A DNA stretch of 17,568 nt from Bacteroidia bacterium (GTDB lineage: Bacteria > Bacteroidota > Bacteroidia > Bacteroidales > Azobacteroidaceae): positions 1 through 17,568 of the forward strand of contig BNTV01000102.1 in the NCBI GenBank assembly GCA_025996865.1, written 5' to 3'. The notes below the pieces were generated by a model. That model saw only the letters and a list, made by a program, of their open reading frames with translations, ran no database searches and was not told the DNA's origin. Below are positions 1 through 6,074 of this stretch, one piece after another. Numbering within the stretch: position 1 is the stretch's first letter; each line of letters begins with the position of its first letter. The position numbers and the translations under genes were made by a program.

Positions 1-41
1 GGAATGGCAGCCGCTACGCGATAAAATCCATGATTTTGCAT
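1..41 (-). CDS. nadE: Glutamine-dependent NAD+ synthase, N-terminal fragment (probable)
   Basis: Only the first 13 codons are inside the window; the gene runs off the left edge. They read MQNHGFYRVAAAI. The GF-x-RVAAAIP pattern resembles the start of the N-terminal nitrilase-type glutaminase domain of Bacteroidota glutamine-dependent NAD+ synthases, which amidate deamido-NAD to NAD. The ATG lies 2 bases beyond the TGA of the acyltransferase gene, so it would be the last visible gene of the PASTA-rluD-ddl-acyltransferase operon. With only 13 residues the identification rests on recalled family resemblance and could be wrong; the presence of an open frame tightly following the upstream gene is directly seen. 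Confidence 0.5.
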   Translation of the reverse strand, partial: MQNHGFYRVAAAI

Positions 42-43
42 AT

Positions 44-1192
44 TCATTTGATTGACAGATAGTTTTTTACCGGATTCGCATACATTTCCAATATTTTTTC
101 CGTCAGGAAAGGAATATCCCTATCCGGTAAATCAATTTTTTCCAATTGCTCTTGCAAGTAAGTATCAAAGATTTTTTCATCACCGGAAGTATATTTTTCT
201 TTGAAAAAATCTTTTCCCCATAAGCGGTCGTAAGCGATGTAGTTTACCGGATAGAACTTGTAATTCAGGAAGATTTCATTATCAATCAATCGGGAGATTT
301 GAGGCGCCAATTCATTTTTATTCAAATTCTTATCCAATTTATACAATTTAGGATTAATGGGTTTTCCCATCCTGAAATGGATGTTTCCCTTGAATCCGAA
401 CATACCCGTTCGCATGTTTATCAAATCATCGAGTCGCGATTTCTTAAATTCCGGATTATCTCTTCTTTGTTGAAACTCCTTGGCTTTCAAGAAGTCGCAA
501 GGATCATACTCGTAGGACAGCGAAACAGGCGTAATATTCAGTTCTTCGATATTTTCCAGGAAACTCAACTCTCCGCCCATAGCCAGCATTTTCAACAGAC
601 TATCCTGTGTACGGTCGTCGGAATCTTTGGCGCGGCCTTCCCTTTGGGCAATCCAAACCGATTCTCTTTTATTTTTGATGGCAAAATGAATGTATCGGGA
701 AAGGTGCCGGGATACTTCAAGCATTTGCCGGCCGGAAACGCCCCGTTTAACGATAAAACTTTTGTTTAACCGGACAATATCTTCAATCCAAGGCGAGAGC
801 ATCAAATTGTCACCGACAGCTACTTCCGGCGTCTTGAAACCATTATTGGCCGACAAAACGCTCAAAATAGACGCATCGAGAACAATATCACGGTGATTGG
901 AGATATACAAATGCGGCGTATCTTTTGAAACATTCTCAAAACCGGCGCCAATCACGTTTGTCGAGTGTTTTTTTACCAATCCGTTCAGTAAATATCTAAT
1001 GATATTCATTTGAAGATCATTGACATTCCCTATTTTCAGGAGTTTGGATTTAAAAGATTCAAAATCTATATCAGGAAAATAATTTTCCAGATTTTCCCGA
1101 AGTTTGGGATTCTCAAAAAGGCGTTCAATGACAGACGCCACTTCGTTGTCACAATAAGGGCGAATATCATCAAAATCAGGACTTACTTCCAT
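44..1192 (-). CDS. PlsC/PlsB-type acyltransferase (glycerol-phosphate acyltransferase family)
   Basis: Likely membrane-associated acyltransferase of phospholipid (or other lipid) synthesis. Numbering from the longer frame that starts at 1219, the motif SNHRDIVLD is at 107-115 and the second motif QREGRAKD at 192-199, resembling the EGR-type block of PlsB/PlsC enzymes. The histidine-to-aspartate spacing is H-x5-D if D115 is used, or H-x-D with D111, rather than the textbook H-x4-D. An in-frame ATG at 1219 gives 391 residues and overlaps ddl by 26 bases. I prefer the ATG at 1192 (382 residues, MEVSPDFDDIRPY...), which sits just after the ddl stop and keeps the DIRPY block near the N-terminus. 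No clear Shine-Dalgarno decides between them. It is the fourth gene of the minus-strand operon. The acyl acceptor cannot be told from sequence. Confidence 0.8.
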   Translation of the reverse strand: MEVSPDFDDIRPYCDNEVASVIERLFENPKLRENLENYFPDIDFESFKSKLLKIGNVNDLQMNIIRYLLNGLVKKHSTNVIGAGFENVSKDTPHLYISNHRDIVLDASILSVLSANNGFKTPEVAVGDNLMLSPWIEDIVRLNKSFIVKRGVSGRQMLEVSRHLSRYIHFAIKNKRESVWIAQREGRAKDSDDRTQDSLLKMLAMGGELSFLENIEELNITPVSLSYEYDPCDFLKAKEFQQRRDNPEFKKSRLDDLINMRTGMFGFKGNIHFRMGKPINPKLYKLDKNLNKNELAPQISRLIDNEIFLNYKFYPVNYIAYDRLWGKDFFKEKYTSGDEKIFDTYLQEQLEKIDLPDRDIPFLTEKILEMYANPVKNYLSIK

Positions 1193-1193
1193 A

Positions 1194-2198
1194 TTATTTT
1201 CTATTAAGTTCATTTTCAATAATTTCAGTCATCACTTTCCGGATATCCAAACCGGCGGCTTTTATTTGTTGCGGGATAAAGCTGGTCGCAGTCATGCCCG
1301 GAGTGGTATTCACTTCCAACATTCGAATCTCTTCTTCAGACGAAATAATGTAATCGACCCGGATAATTCCCTTGGCGCCCAGATGATCATATATTTTTGA
1401 CGTTAAAGATTGAACTTTTAGGGTTAATTCCGGGGAAATGCGTGCGGGAGTGATTTCCGACACTTGACCGTTGTATTTGGCATCATAGTCGAAAAAATCG
1501 TTTTGAGGAACGACTTCCGTAACCGGAAACACGATTCTCTTGTCCCCCACCCTATAACAACCGCAAGTTACTTCGGTACCCGCCATAAAACTTTCTATCA
1601 AAACTTCATTTCCTTCCGTAAATGCCAAATTGATAGCCGTTTGTAATTGTTCGGCAGCATTTACTTTTGTAACTCCGAAACTCGAACCGCCATCGTTGGG
1701 TTTGACAAAAACCGGCAATCCAAGATTAGAAACAATGTCCCGCTCGTTCCAGGAATCTCCTTTACGAAGCAAACCGGAAGCAGCCACTTTCACCCCAAAA
1801 GTCTGCAAATAATTCTTACAAAAATATTTGTTAAATGTCAAAGAGGCCGCCAAAACACCGCAGCAAGAATACGGAATATCCAACATATCGAAATAACCTT
1901 GCAACAAGCCGTCTTCACCCGGAGCCCCATGAATGGTGATATAGGCAAAATCAAACGGCGTTTTTTCTCCGTTTTCCGTAAAACTGAAATCGTTCTTATC
2001 CAAGTCAATTTCTTGGTTATCCTTAAGTTTTACAGTCCATTTATCCTTGGTAATGAGGACAATATAAACGTTGTATTTATCCTTGTCGAGGAACGATTGA
2101 ATTCCCTCTGCACTTTTGAGCGAGACCACTACCTCGGAAGAATATCCGCCGGCAACTATCGCAATATTTTTCTTATGCTTTTTATTCGATTGATTCAT
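1194..2198 (-). CDS. ddl: D-alanine--D-alanine ligase
   Basis: Cytoplasmic ATP-grasp enzyme that joins two D-alanines for the peptidoglycan stem peptide. The 334 residues are normal for the family. Visible motifs in order: AGGYSSE at 16-22 (N-terminal substrate loop), HGAPGEDG at 90-97, VKPNDGGSSFGV at 165-176 (ATP-grasp nucleotide and phosphate binding), FDYDAKY at 236-242 (substrate tyrosine loop), RVD at 280-282 and EVNTTPGMT at 295-303 (metal and D-Ala site). The start overlaps the end of rluD by 17 bases, which points to translational coupling. Nothing essential appears to be missing. The TT in EVNTTPGMT, where many Ddl enzymes read TLPGMT, is a mild variant. It lies next to a PASTA protein, so two of the five operon genes concern cell-wall biology. 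Confidence 0.96.
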   Translation of the reverse strand: MNQSNKKHKKNIAIVAGGYSSEVVVSLKSAEGIQSFLDKDKYNVYIVLITKDKWTVKLKDNQEIDLDKNDFSFTENGEKTPFDFAYITIHGAPGEDGLLQGYFDMLDIPYSCCGVLAASLTFNKYFCKNYLQTFGVKVAASGLLRKGDSWNERDIVSNLGLPVFVKPNDGGSSFGVTKVNAAEQLQTAINLAFTEGNEVLIESFMAGTEVTCGCYRVGDKRIVFPVTEVVPQNDFFDYDAKYNGQVSEITPARISPELTLKVQSLTSKIYDHLGAKGIIRVDYIISSEEEIRMLEVNTTPGMTATSFIPQQIKAAGLDIRKVMTEIIENELNRK

Positions 2199-3264
2199 CT
2201 GGCAATGAATGATTATAATTTTTCCATTTATTTACTAATCCTTTTATATCTTCCGGCAACGGACTTTCAAAGAACATTTCTTTTCCGGTTTTCGGATGCA
2301 CAAATCCCAAGGTTTGCGCATGTAAAGCCTGTCGCGGACAAATTTCAAAACAATTCCGGATAAATTGTTTGTATTTCGTTGTATGATTGCCTTTTAAAAT
2401 TTCATGTCCCCCGTACCGTTCATCGTTGAACAGCGTGTGGCCGATGTATTTCAAATGCACCCGGATTTGATGCGTCCGCCCGGTTTCCAGCCGGCATTCA
2501 ATCAAAGTGACGTATCCGAATCTTTCCAAAACCCGGTAATGGGTAACAGCGTTCCGCCCGCTTTCCCCGTCGGAGAAAACCGTCATCAACAATTTGTCTT
2601 TGGGATTTCGTCCGATGTTTCCTTCAATCCGGCCTTCGTTGTCTTTTATGTGGCCCCAAACCAGGGCTGCATATTTCCTTTGGGTGGTTTTCTTATAAAA
2701 CTGGATGCCTAAATTCGTTTTTGATTCGGGGTTTTTAGCAACAACCAACAGTCCCGAAGTATCTTTGTCAATTCTGTGTACTAATCCCAAGCGTGGATCG
2801 CCGGTGTCGAATCCCGGTTTGTCTTTCATATACCAGGCAATGGCATTCAACAGTGTTCCCGTGTAATTCCCGTGTCCCGGATGAACGACCAAACCCGGTG
2901 GTTTGTCGATTACCATCACATCATCATCTTCGTAAACAATCCGTAAGGGAATATCTTCCGGGATAATTTCCAACTCCCGCCTTGGACGATCCATAACTAC
3001 GGTAATGAGATCGTTGGGTTTGACTTTGTAGTTGGATTTGACCGGTTTACCGTTGGCAAGGATGTATCCGGCGTCTGCCGCTAATTGAATGCGGTTTCTG
3101 GAAGCATGTTCAATCCGGTCAACCAAGAATTTGTCCACACGCAAAAGGCTTTGCCCTTTGTCGGCGACAAAGCGGAAATGTTCATAAAATGCGTCTTCCT
3201 GATCTTCAAAGCCTGCATCTTCTTCCCCTATAACTTCAATATCTGTTATTAAATCTTCCATCAA
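2182..3264 (-). CDS. rluD: RluA/RluD-family 23S rRNA pseudouridine synthase
   Basis: Isomerises specific uridines in ribosomal RNA to pseudouridine. An S4 RNA-binding domain spans about residues 38-90 (LRVDKFLVDRI, then ILANGKPV). The catalytic domain follows: IDKPPGLVVHPGHG at 119-132 and the RluA-family active-site motif HRIDKDTSGLLVVAK at 163-177, with D166 the predicted nucleophile. GRTHQIRVHL, the conserved uridine-binding segment, is also present. At 360 residues it is slightly long because of an acidic N-terminal tail (about residues 3-24). The ATG overlaps the stop of the PASTA gene by 4 bases (ATGA), supporting this start and coupled translation. RluD is the closest named relative, but RluA, RluC and RluD cannot be separated with certainty by eye, so the exact rRNA target is uncertain. 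Confidence 0.92.
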   Translation of the reverse strand: MMEDLITDIEVIGEEDAGFEDQEDAFYEHFRFVADKGQSLLRVDKFLVDRIEHASRNRIQLAADAGYILANGKPVKSNYKVKPNDLITVVMDRPRRELEIIPEDIPLRIVYEDDDVMVIDKPPGLVVHPGHGNYTGTLLNAIAWYMKDKPGFDTGDPRLGLVHRIDKDTSGLLVVAKNPESKTNLGIQFYKKTTQRKYAALVWGHIKDNEGRIEGNIGRNPKDKLLMTVFSDGESGRNAVTHYRVLERFGYVTLIECRLETGRTHQIRVHLKYIGHTLFNDERYGGHEILKGNHTTKYKQFIRNCFEICPRQALHAQTLGFVHPKTGKEMFFESPLPEDIKGLVNKWKNYNHSLPDESIE

Positions 3265-3890
3265 AAATCTAACGGAGTGTCGGATTCTTCCTCTATTTCT
3301 TCATCCGGTATAAAAATCCCGTCCAAGGAATCCGCTTGTTCGTTCATACTATTTCCCGAACTTACCAGCAGTGTCAAAACAGCATCAGCCGGAACTTTAT
3401 CTTTGATTTGAAGCGCGCGTCCCCGGTATTCCAAACCAACAACCAGATCGCGATAAGCTCCTTCTACCCATTTGGTTTCTACTTTTATAAAACCCAATGA
3501 GTTTAACATGGCTACGGCCTGCCTTTGGGATACGTCTTTAACGTCAGGGACAGAAGTCATTCCTGACGTATAAGAATTGAGCCGTATGTAAATTGTTCTC
3601 CCTTTTTTTACTTTGGAACCCACCGGAGGAATCGTTTCTATAATCGTTCCGGGGCTAACCGTTTTATTATAAGTAGAATCGATGACTTGATAGAACAATT
3701 CCCGCGATTCGAAAAGCGGTTTTGCGACTTCTAATTTCATCGCTTTCACATCCGGAATTTCAACCGATTCTCCGTGATGAGTATAGGTGTTTAACAACAA
3801 GGAAATACCAAAAACCAGTATGGCAAACAATAAAATTACAAGTAATAAATTCTTGATAATTACATTCTTAAATATTTTTTCTAATCCCAT
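3261..3890 (-). CDS. Membrane-anchored PASTA-domain protein
   Basis: A small (209 aa) single-pass membrane protein. Residues 13-34 form one hydrophobic helix preceded by lysines, so the C-terminal part should be in the periplasm. Two PASTA repeats are visible: about 43-107 (VEIPDVKAM...PGTIIETIPPVGSKVKKGRTIYI) and about 112-178 (SVPDVKDVSQRQAVAMLNSLGF...). The tail from 187 is very acidic. PASTA domains bind peptidoglycan or muropeptide-like ligands in other bacteria, but here there is no kinase or penicillin-binding domain, so the role is unknown. It is the first gene of the operon with rluD, ddl and the acyltransferase; the neighbouring ddl fits a cell-wall link. A TATTTTTG promoter-like box lies about 30 bases upstream. 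Confidence 0.88.
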   Translation of the reverse strand: MGLEKIFKNVIIKNLLLVILLFAILVFGISLLLNTYTHHGESVEIPDVKAMKLEVAKPLFESRELFYQVIDSTYNKTVSPGTIIETIPPVGSKVKKGRTIYIRLNSYTSGMTSVPDVKDVSQRQAVAMLNSLGFIKVETKWVEGAYRDLVVGLEYRGRALQIKDKVPADAVLTLLVSSGNSMNEQADSLDGIFIPDEEIEEESDTPLDF

Positions 3891-3919
3891 AGGTATCCAA
3901 TTTTACAACTTACTTGACG

Positions 3920-3950
3920 CAAAAATACGAAAAAGAAAGCACAATAACAT
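3920..3950 (-). promoter_or_regulatory. Probable promoter of the PASTA-rluD-ddl operon
   Basis: On the minus strand TATTTTTG (3927 to 3920) matches the Bacteroidota -7 consensus TAnnTTTG and lies about 30 bases before the PASTA start codon. At 20-base spacing the -33 triplet is ATG rather than TTG, so the upstream box is imperfect. It sits between the rpmH terminator and the operon, where a promoter is needed. Confidence 0.5.
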
Positions 3951-3981
3951 AAAAAGGGAATAAACTTTTGATTTATTCCCC
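3951..3981 (-). terminator. Rho-independent terminator of rpmH
   Basis: The arms GGGAATAAA (3956-3964) and TTTATTCCC (3972-3980) form a 9-bp perfect stem with a 7-base loop. Read on the minus strand the stem is followed by five Ts (3955-3951). It lies 24 bases after the rpmH stop and separates rpmH from the PASTA operon. Confidence 0.8.
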
Positions 3982-4004
3982 TTATGTATGGTGAAAACTA
4001 CGGT

Positions 4005-4157
4005 TTATCCGTTGTATTCATCCGAAACCGTCAATTTTTTTCTGCCTCTGGCTCTGCGGGAAGCTAATACCCGGCGGCCGTTAGCGGTTTCCATTCTGTT
4101 ACGGAATCCGTGTTTGTTCTTTCTCTTTCTGTTAGAAGGTTGAAATGTCCGTTTCAT
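4005..4157 (-). CDS. rpmH: 50S ribosomal protein L34
   Basis: A 50-residue, highly basic protein reading [18 protein letters not shown]..., then [25 protein letters not shown]. The signature [12 protein letters not shown]...HGFR.RM.T.NGR.VL..RR.RGRK is that of L34, a structural protein of the large ribosomal subunit. The C-terminal SDEYNG extension is a few residues beyond the E. coli length. It is too short for routine ORF calling. It has its own promoter and terminator and is therefore probably monocistronic. The neighbouring ETF-QO gene is transcribed divergently. Confidence 0.97.
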   Translation of the reverse strand: MKRTFQPSNRKRKNKHGFRNRMETANGRRVLASRRARGRKKLTVSDEYNG

Positions 4158-4204
4158 GACTTAATATTTTATTTGTTTTTATTATTTCCTTGCAATTAAG
4201 GCCG

Positions 4205-4235
4205 CAAAGGTAAAACATTTTCTGTAAAAAAACAA
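4205..4235 (-). promoter_or_regulatory. rpmH promoter (Bacteroidota type)
   Basis: On the minus strand TTG (4235-4233), 20 bases, TACCTTTG (4212-4205) match the Bacteroidota primary sigma consensus exactly in boxes and spacing. The predicted transcript starts about 40 bases before the rpmH ATG. Confidence 0.85.
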
Positions 4236-4277
4236 GTTTAAATAAATTAATTTTGTTCTGATGAAAACGATATTTTT

Positions 4278-4308
4278 TTGAAAAATCAAAATTATTATTG
4301 TAACTTTG
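4278..4308 (+). promoter_or_regulatory. ETF-QO/etfBA promoter (Bacteroidota type)
   Basis: TTG (4278-4280), a 20-base spacer and TAACTTTG (4301-4308) match the Bacteroidota consensus TTG-N19-21-TAnnTTTG. The -7 box ends 49 bases before the ETF-QO ATG. This promoter is back-to-back with that of rpmH, with about 40 bases between the two -33 boxes. Confidence 0.85.
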
Positions 4309-4357
4309 GCCTCCGATTCTTTGAACGTTTAATTTTTCAAACAACCTAATATTTTTT

Positions 4358-6019
4358 ATGAGTGATACAAATATCGTTTCGACAGATGTTTTGATTGTTG
4401 GAGCAGGGCCTTCGGGATTGGCGACCGCCATTCATCTGGCCGATCTTCTGAAAAAATCCGACATGAAACACCGGATTTTACTTGTAGAAAAGGGAAACAC
4501 TGTCGGCAGTCATATTTTATCGGGCGCTGTAATTCGCCCCGAAATACTGAAAGAATTGCTTCCTGAAGTTGATTTCAACGAGTTTCCTCTGAATGCTAAA
4601 GTTACCAAAGACGCTCTTTTGCTTTTGAGCGAATCGGGTTCGATTCAATCTCCGATTCATCCGCCCTACATGAGTAATAAGGGCAATTATACGGCTTCCT
4701 TGAGTCAGTTATGCCGGTTTTTGGCAACAAAAGCCGAAGAAAAAGGCGTGGAAATTTATCCGGGTTTTGCAGTAAGTGAAGTATTGTATGATGAAAAAGG
4801 TAAAATTCGCGGTGCAAAAACCATTGACACAGGCGTTGACCATCACGGTAAACCCTTGGAAAATTTTCAACCGGGTACGGAAATCGAAGCTAAAATCACT
4901 GTTTTTGCCGAAGGTACACGCGGAAGTTTAGTAAAAACCGTCATTGACAAGTTCGACCTCCAAAAAGGCAAGAATCCGCAGGTTTACTCCTTAGGTTGTA
5001 AGGAAATATGGAGCGTTCCCGAAGGGAATATCGCCGCCGGCGAAGTTTATCATACAATGGGTTATCCGCTTAATTTGCATGAATTTGGCGGCGGATTCAT
5101 TTATGGTTTGAACGACAACAAAGCGGCAGTTGGTATGGTGGTTGGTTTGGATACTGCCGACCCAACTTTCGACGTTCACGCAGCATTTCAGGTTTGGAAA
5201 ACACATCCATCTGTGGCTAAGATACTTAAAGGTGGTAAATTATTGGAATACGGAGCGAAATCATTGCCCGAAGGGGGTTATTACTCCGTGCCGAAACTGT
5301 ATGTCGATAACGCACTTATCGTGGGTGACAGCGGCGGTTTCCTGATTATGCCGGCATTGAAAGGCATCCATTTAGGCATTCGTTCGGGAATGTTAGCGGC
5401 GGAAACGGCGCTTTCGGCATTCACCCAAAACGATTTTTCGGAAAAAACATTAAAAGCATACGAAACTAAGATTATTAATTCCCATATATACAAGGAAATG
5501 TACCCCGTTCGCAATTTCCGTCAGGCTTTTGCCAAGGGAATGGTGACAGGCGCTTTCATGTTCGGAACACAACTGATAACGGGCGGTGCGGGCTTTGCCG
5601 GCAAAGTCGGCGTACATACCGATGCGGACGCAACCCAAAAACTGAAAGATTTTTCGGGAAAACCGTTCAAAAAACGTTTTGCAGGAAAATTGGATTTTGA
5701 CAAAGTGCTCACTTTCGACAAAGTAACGGATATTTTCTATTCGGGCGCCCATCACGACGAAGAACAAGTCGTTCATTTGCGCGTGAACAATCCTGCGACG
5801 TTTAATCCTGTGAATATCGAACAATACGACGCCCCCTGCCAATATTTCTGTCCCGCCGAAGTATATGAAATACACACCGACCGCAACGGACACAGGGAAT
5901 TACGTATTCACGGCGAAAACTGTGTGCATTGTAAAACTTGCGACATCAAGGAACCGGGCGACGGTATCACCTGGATGGCGCCTAACGGTGGAAACGGCCC
6001 CGAATATCAAAACATGTAA
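4358..6019 (+). CDS. Electron transfer flavoprotein-quinone oxidoreductase (ETF-QO)
   Basis: Membrane-associated flavo-iron-sulfur enzyme that takes electrons from reduced ETF and passes them to quinone, presumably menaquinone here. The 553 residues match the family. An N-terminal FAD-binding Rossmann motif GAGPSG is at 15-20, and a second FAD-contacting block, VGDSGG followed by MPALKGIHLGIRSGMLAAE, is near 323-350. The C-terminal ferredoxin-like domain carries FCPAEVYE with C498, then CVHCKTC with C522, C525 and C528, the expected four ligands of one [4Fe-4S] cluster, and ends in the characteristic ITWMAPNGGNGPEY block. An extra cysteine, C494, lies just before the cluster domain. The start at 4358 follows a good promoter with a leader of about 43 bases. 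The fused ETF gene follows after 55 bases, so the two are almost certainly one operon. Confidence 0.95.
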   Translation: MSDTNIVSTDVLIVGAGPSGLATAIHLADLLKKSDMKHRILLVEKGNTVGSHILSGAVIRPEILKELLPEVDFNEFPLNAKVTKDALLLLSESGSIQSPIHPPYMSNKGNYTASLSQLCRFLATKAEEKGVEIYPGFAVSEVLYDEKGKIRGAKTIDTGVDHHGKPLENFQPGTEIEAKITVFAEGTRGSLVKTVIDKFDLQKGKNPQVYSLGCKEIWSVPEGNIAAGEVYHTMGYPLNLHEFGGGFIYGLNDNKAAVGMVVGLDTADPTFDVHAAFQVWKTHPSVAKILKGGKLLEYGAKSLPEGGYYSVPKLYVDNALIVGDSGGFLIMPALKGIHLGIRSGMLAAETALSAFTQNDFSEKTLKAYETKIINSHIYKEMYPVRNFRQAFAKGMVTGAFMFGTQLITGGAGFAGKVGVHTDADATQKLKDFSGKPFKKRFAGKLDFDKVLTFDKVTDIFYSGAHHDEEQVVHLRVNNPATFNPVNIEQYDAPCQYFCPAEVYEIHTDRNGHRELRIHGENCVHCKTCDIKEPGDGITWMAPNGGNGPEYQNM

Positions 6020-6039
6020 TATTCAACCGTGAGTAAAAA

Positions 6040-6070
6040 ATTCGTAATTCGTAATTTGTAATTCGTAATT
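6040..6070 (+). repeat. Short tandem repeat, about 4.4 copies of ATTCGTA
   Basis: Between ETF-QO and etfBA the 7-base unit ATTCGTA is repeated four times head to tail (the third copy reads ATTTGTA) and followed by ATT. It occupies most of the 55-base spacer directly before the etfBA start. Whether it has a role or is slippage-prone filler is not known. Confidence 0.8.
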
Positions 6071-6074
6071 AAAT

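Noticed and set aside
1647..2363. Plus-strand 238-aa open frame opposite ddl and rluD
   Set aside because: Shadow of two well-identified genes; no domain or motif of its own.
4132..4431. Minus-strand 99-aa open frame covering the rpmH/ETF-QO promoter region
   Set aside because: It overlaps rpmH and ETF-QO and spans two well-formed promoters; no family resemblance.
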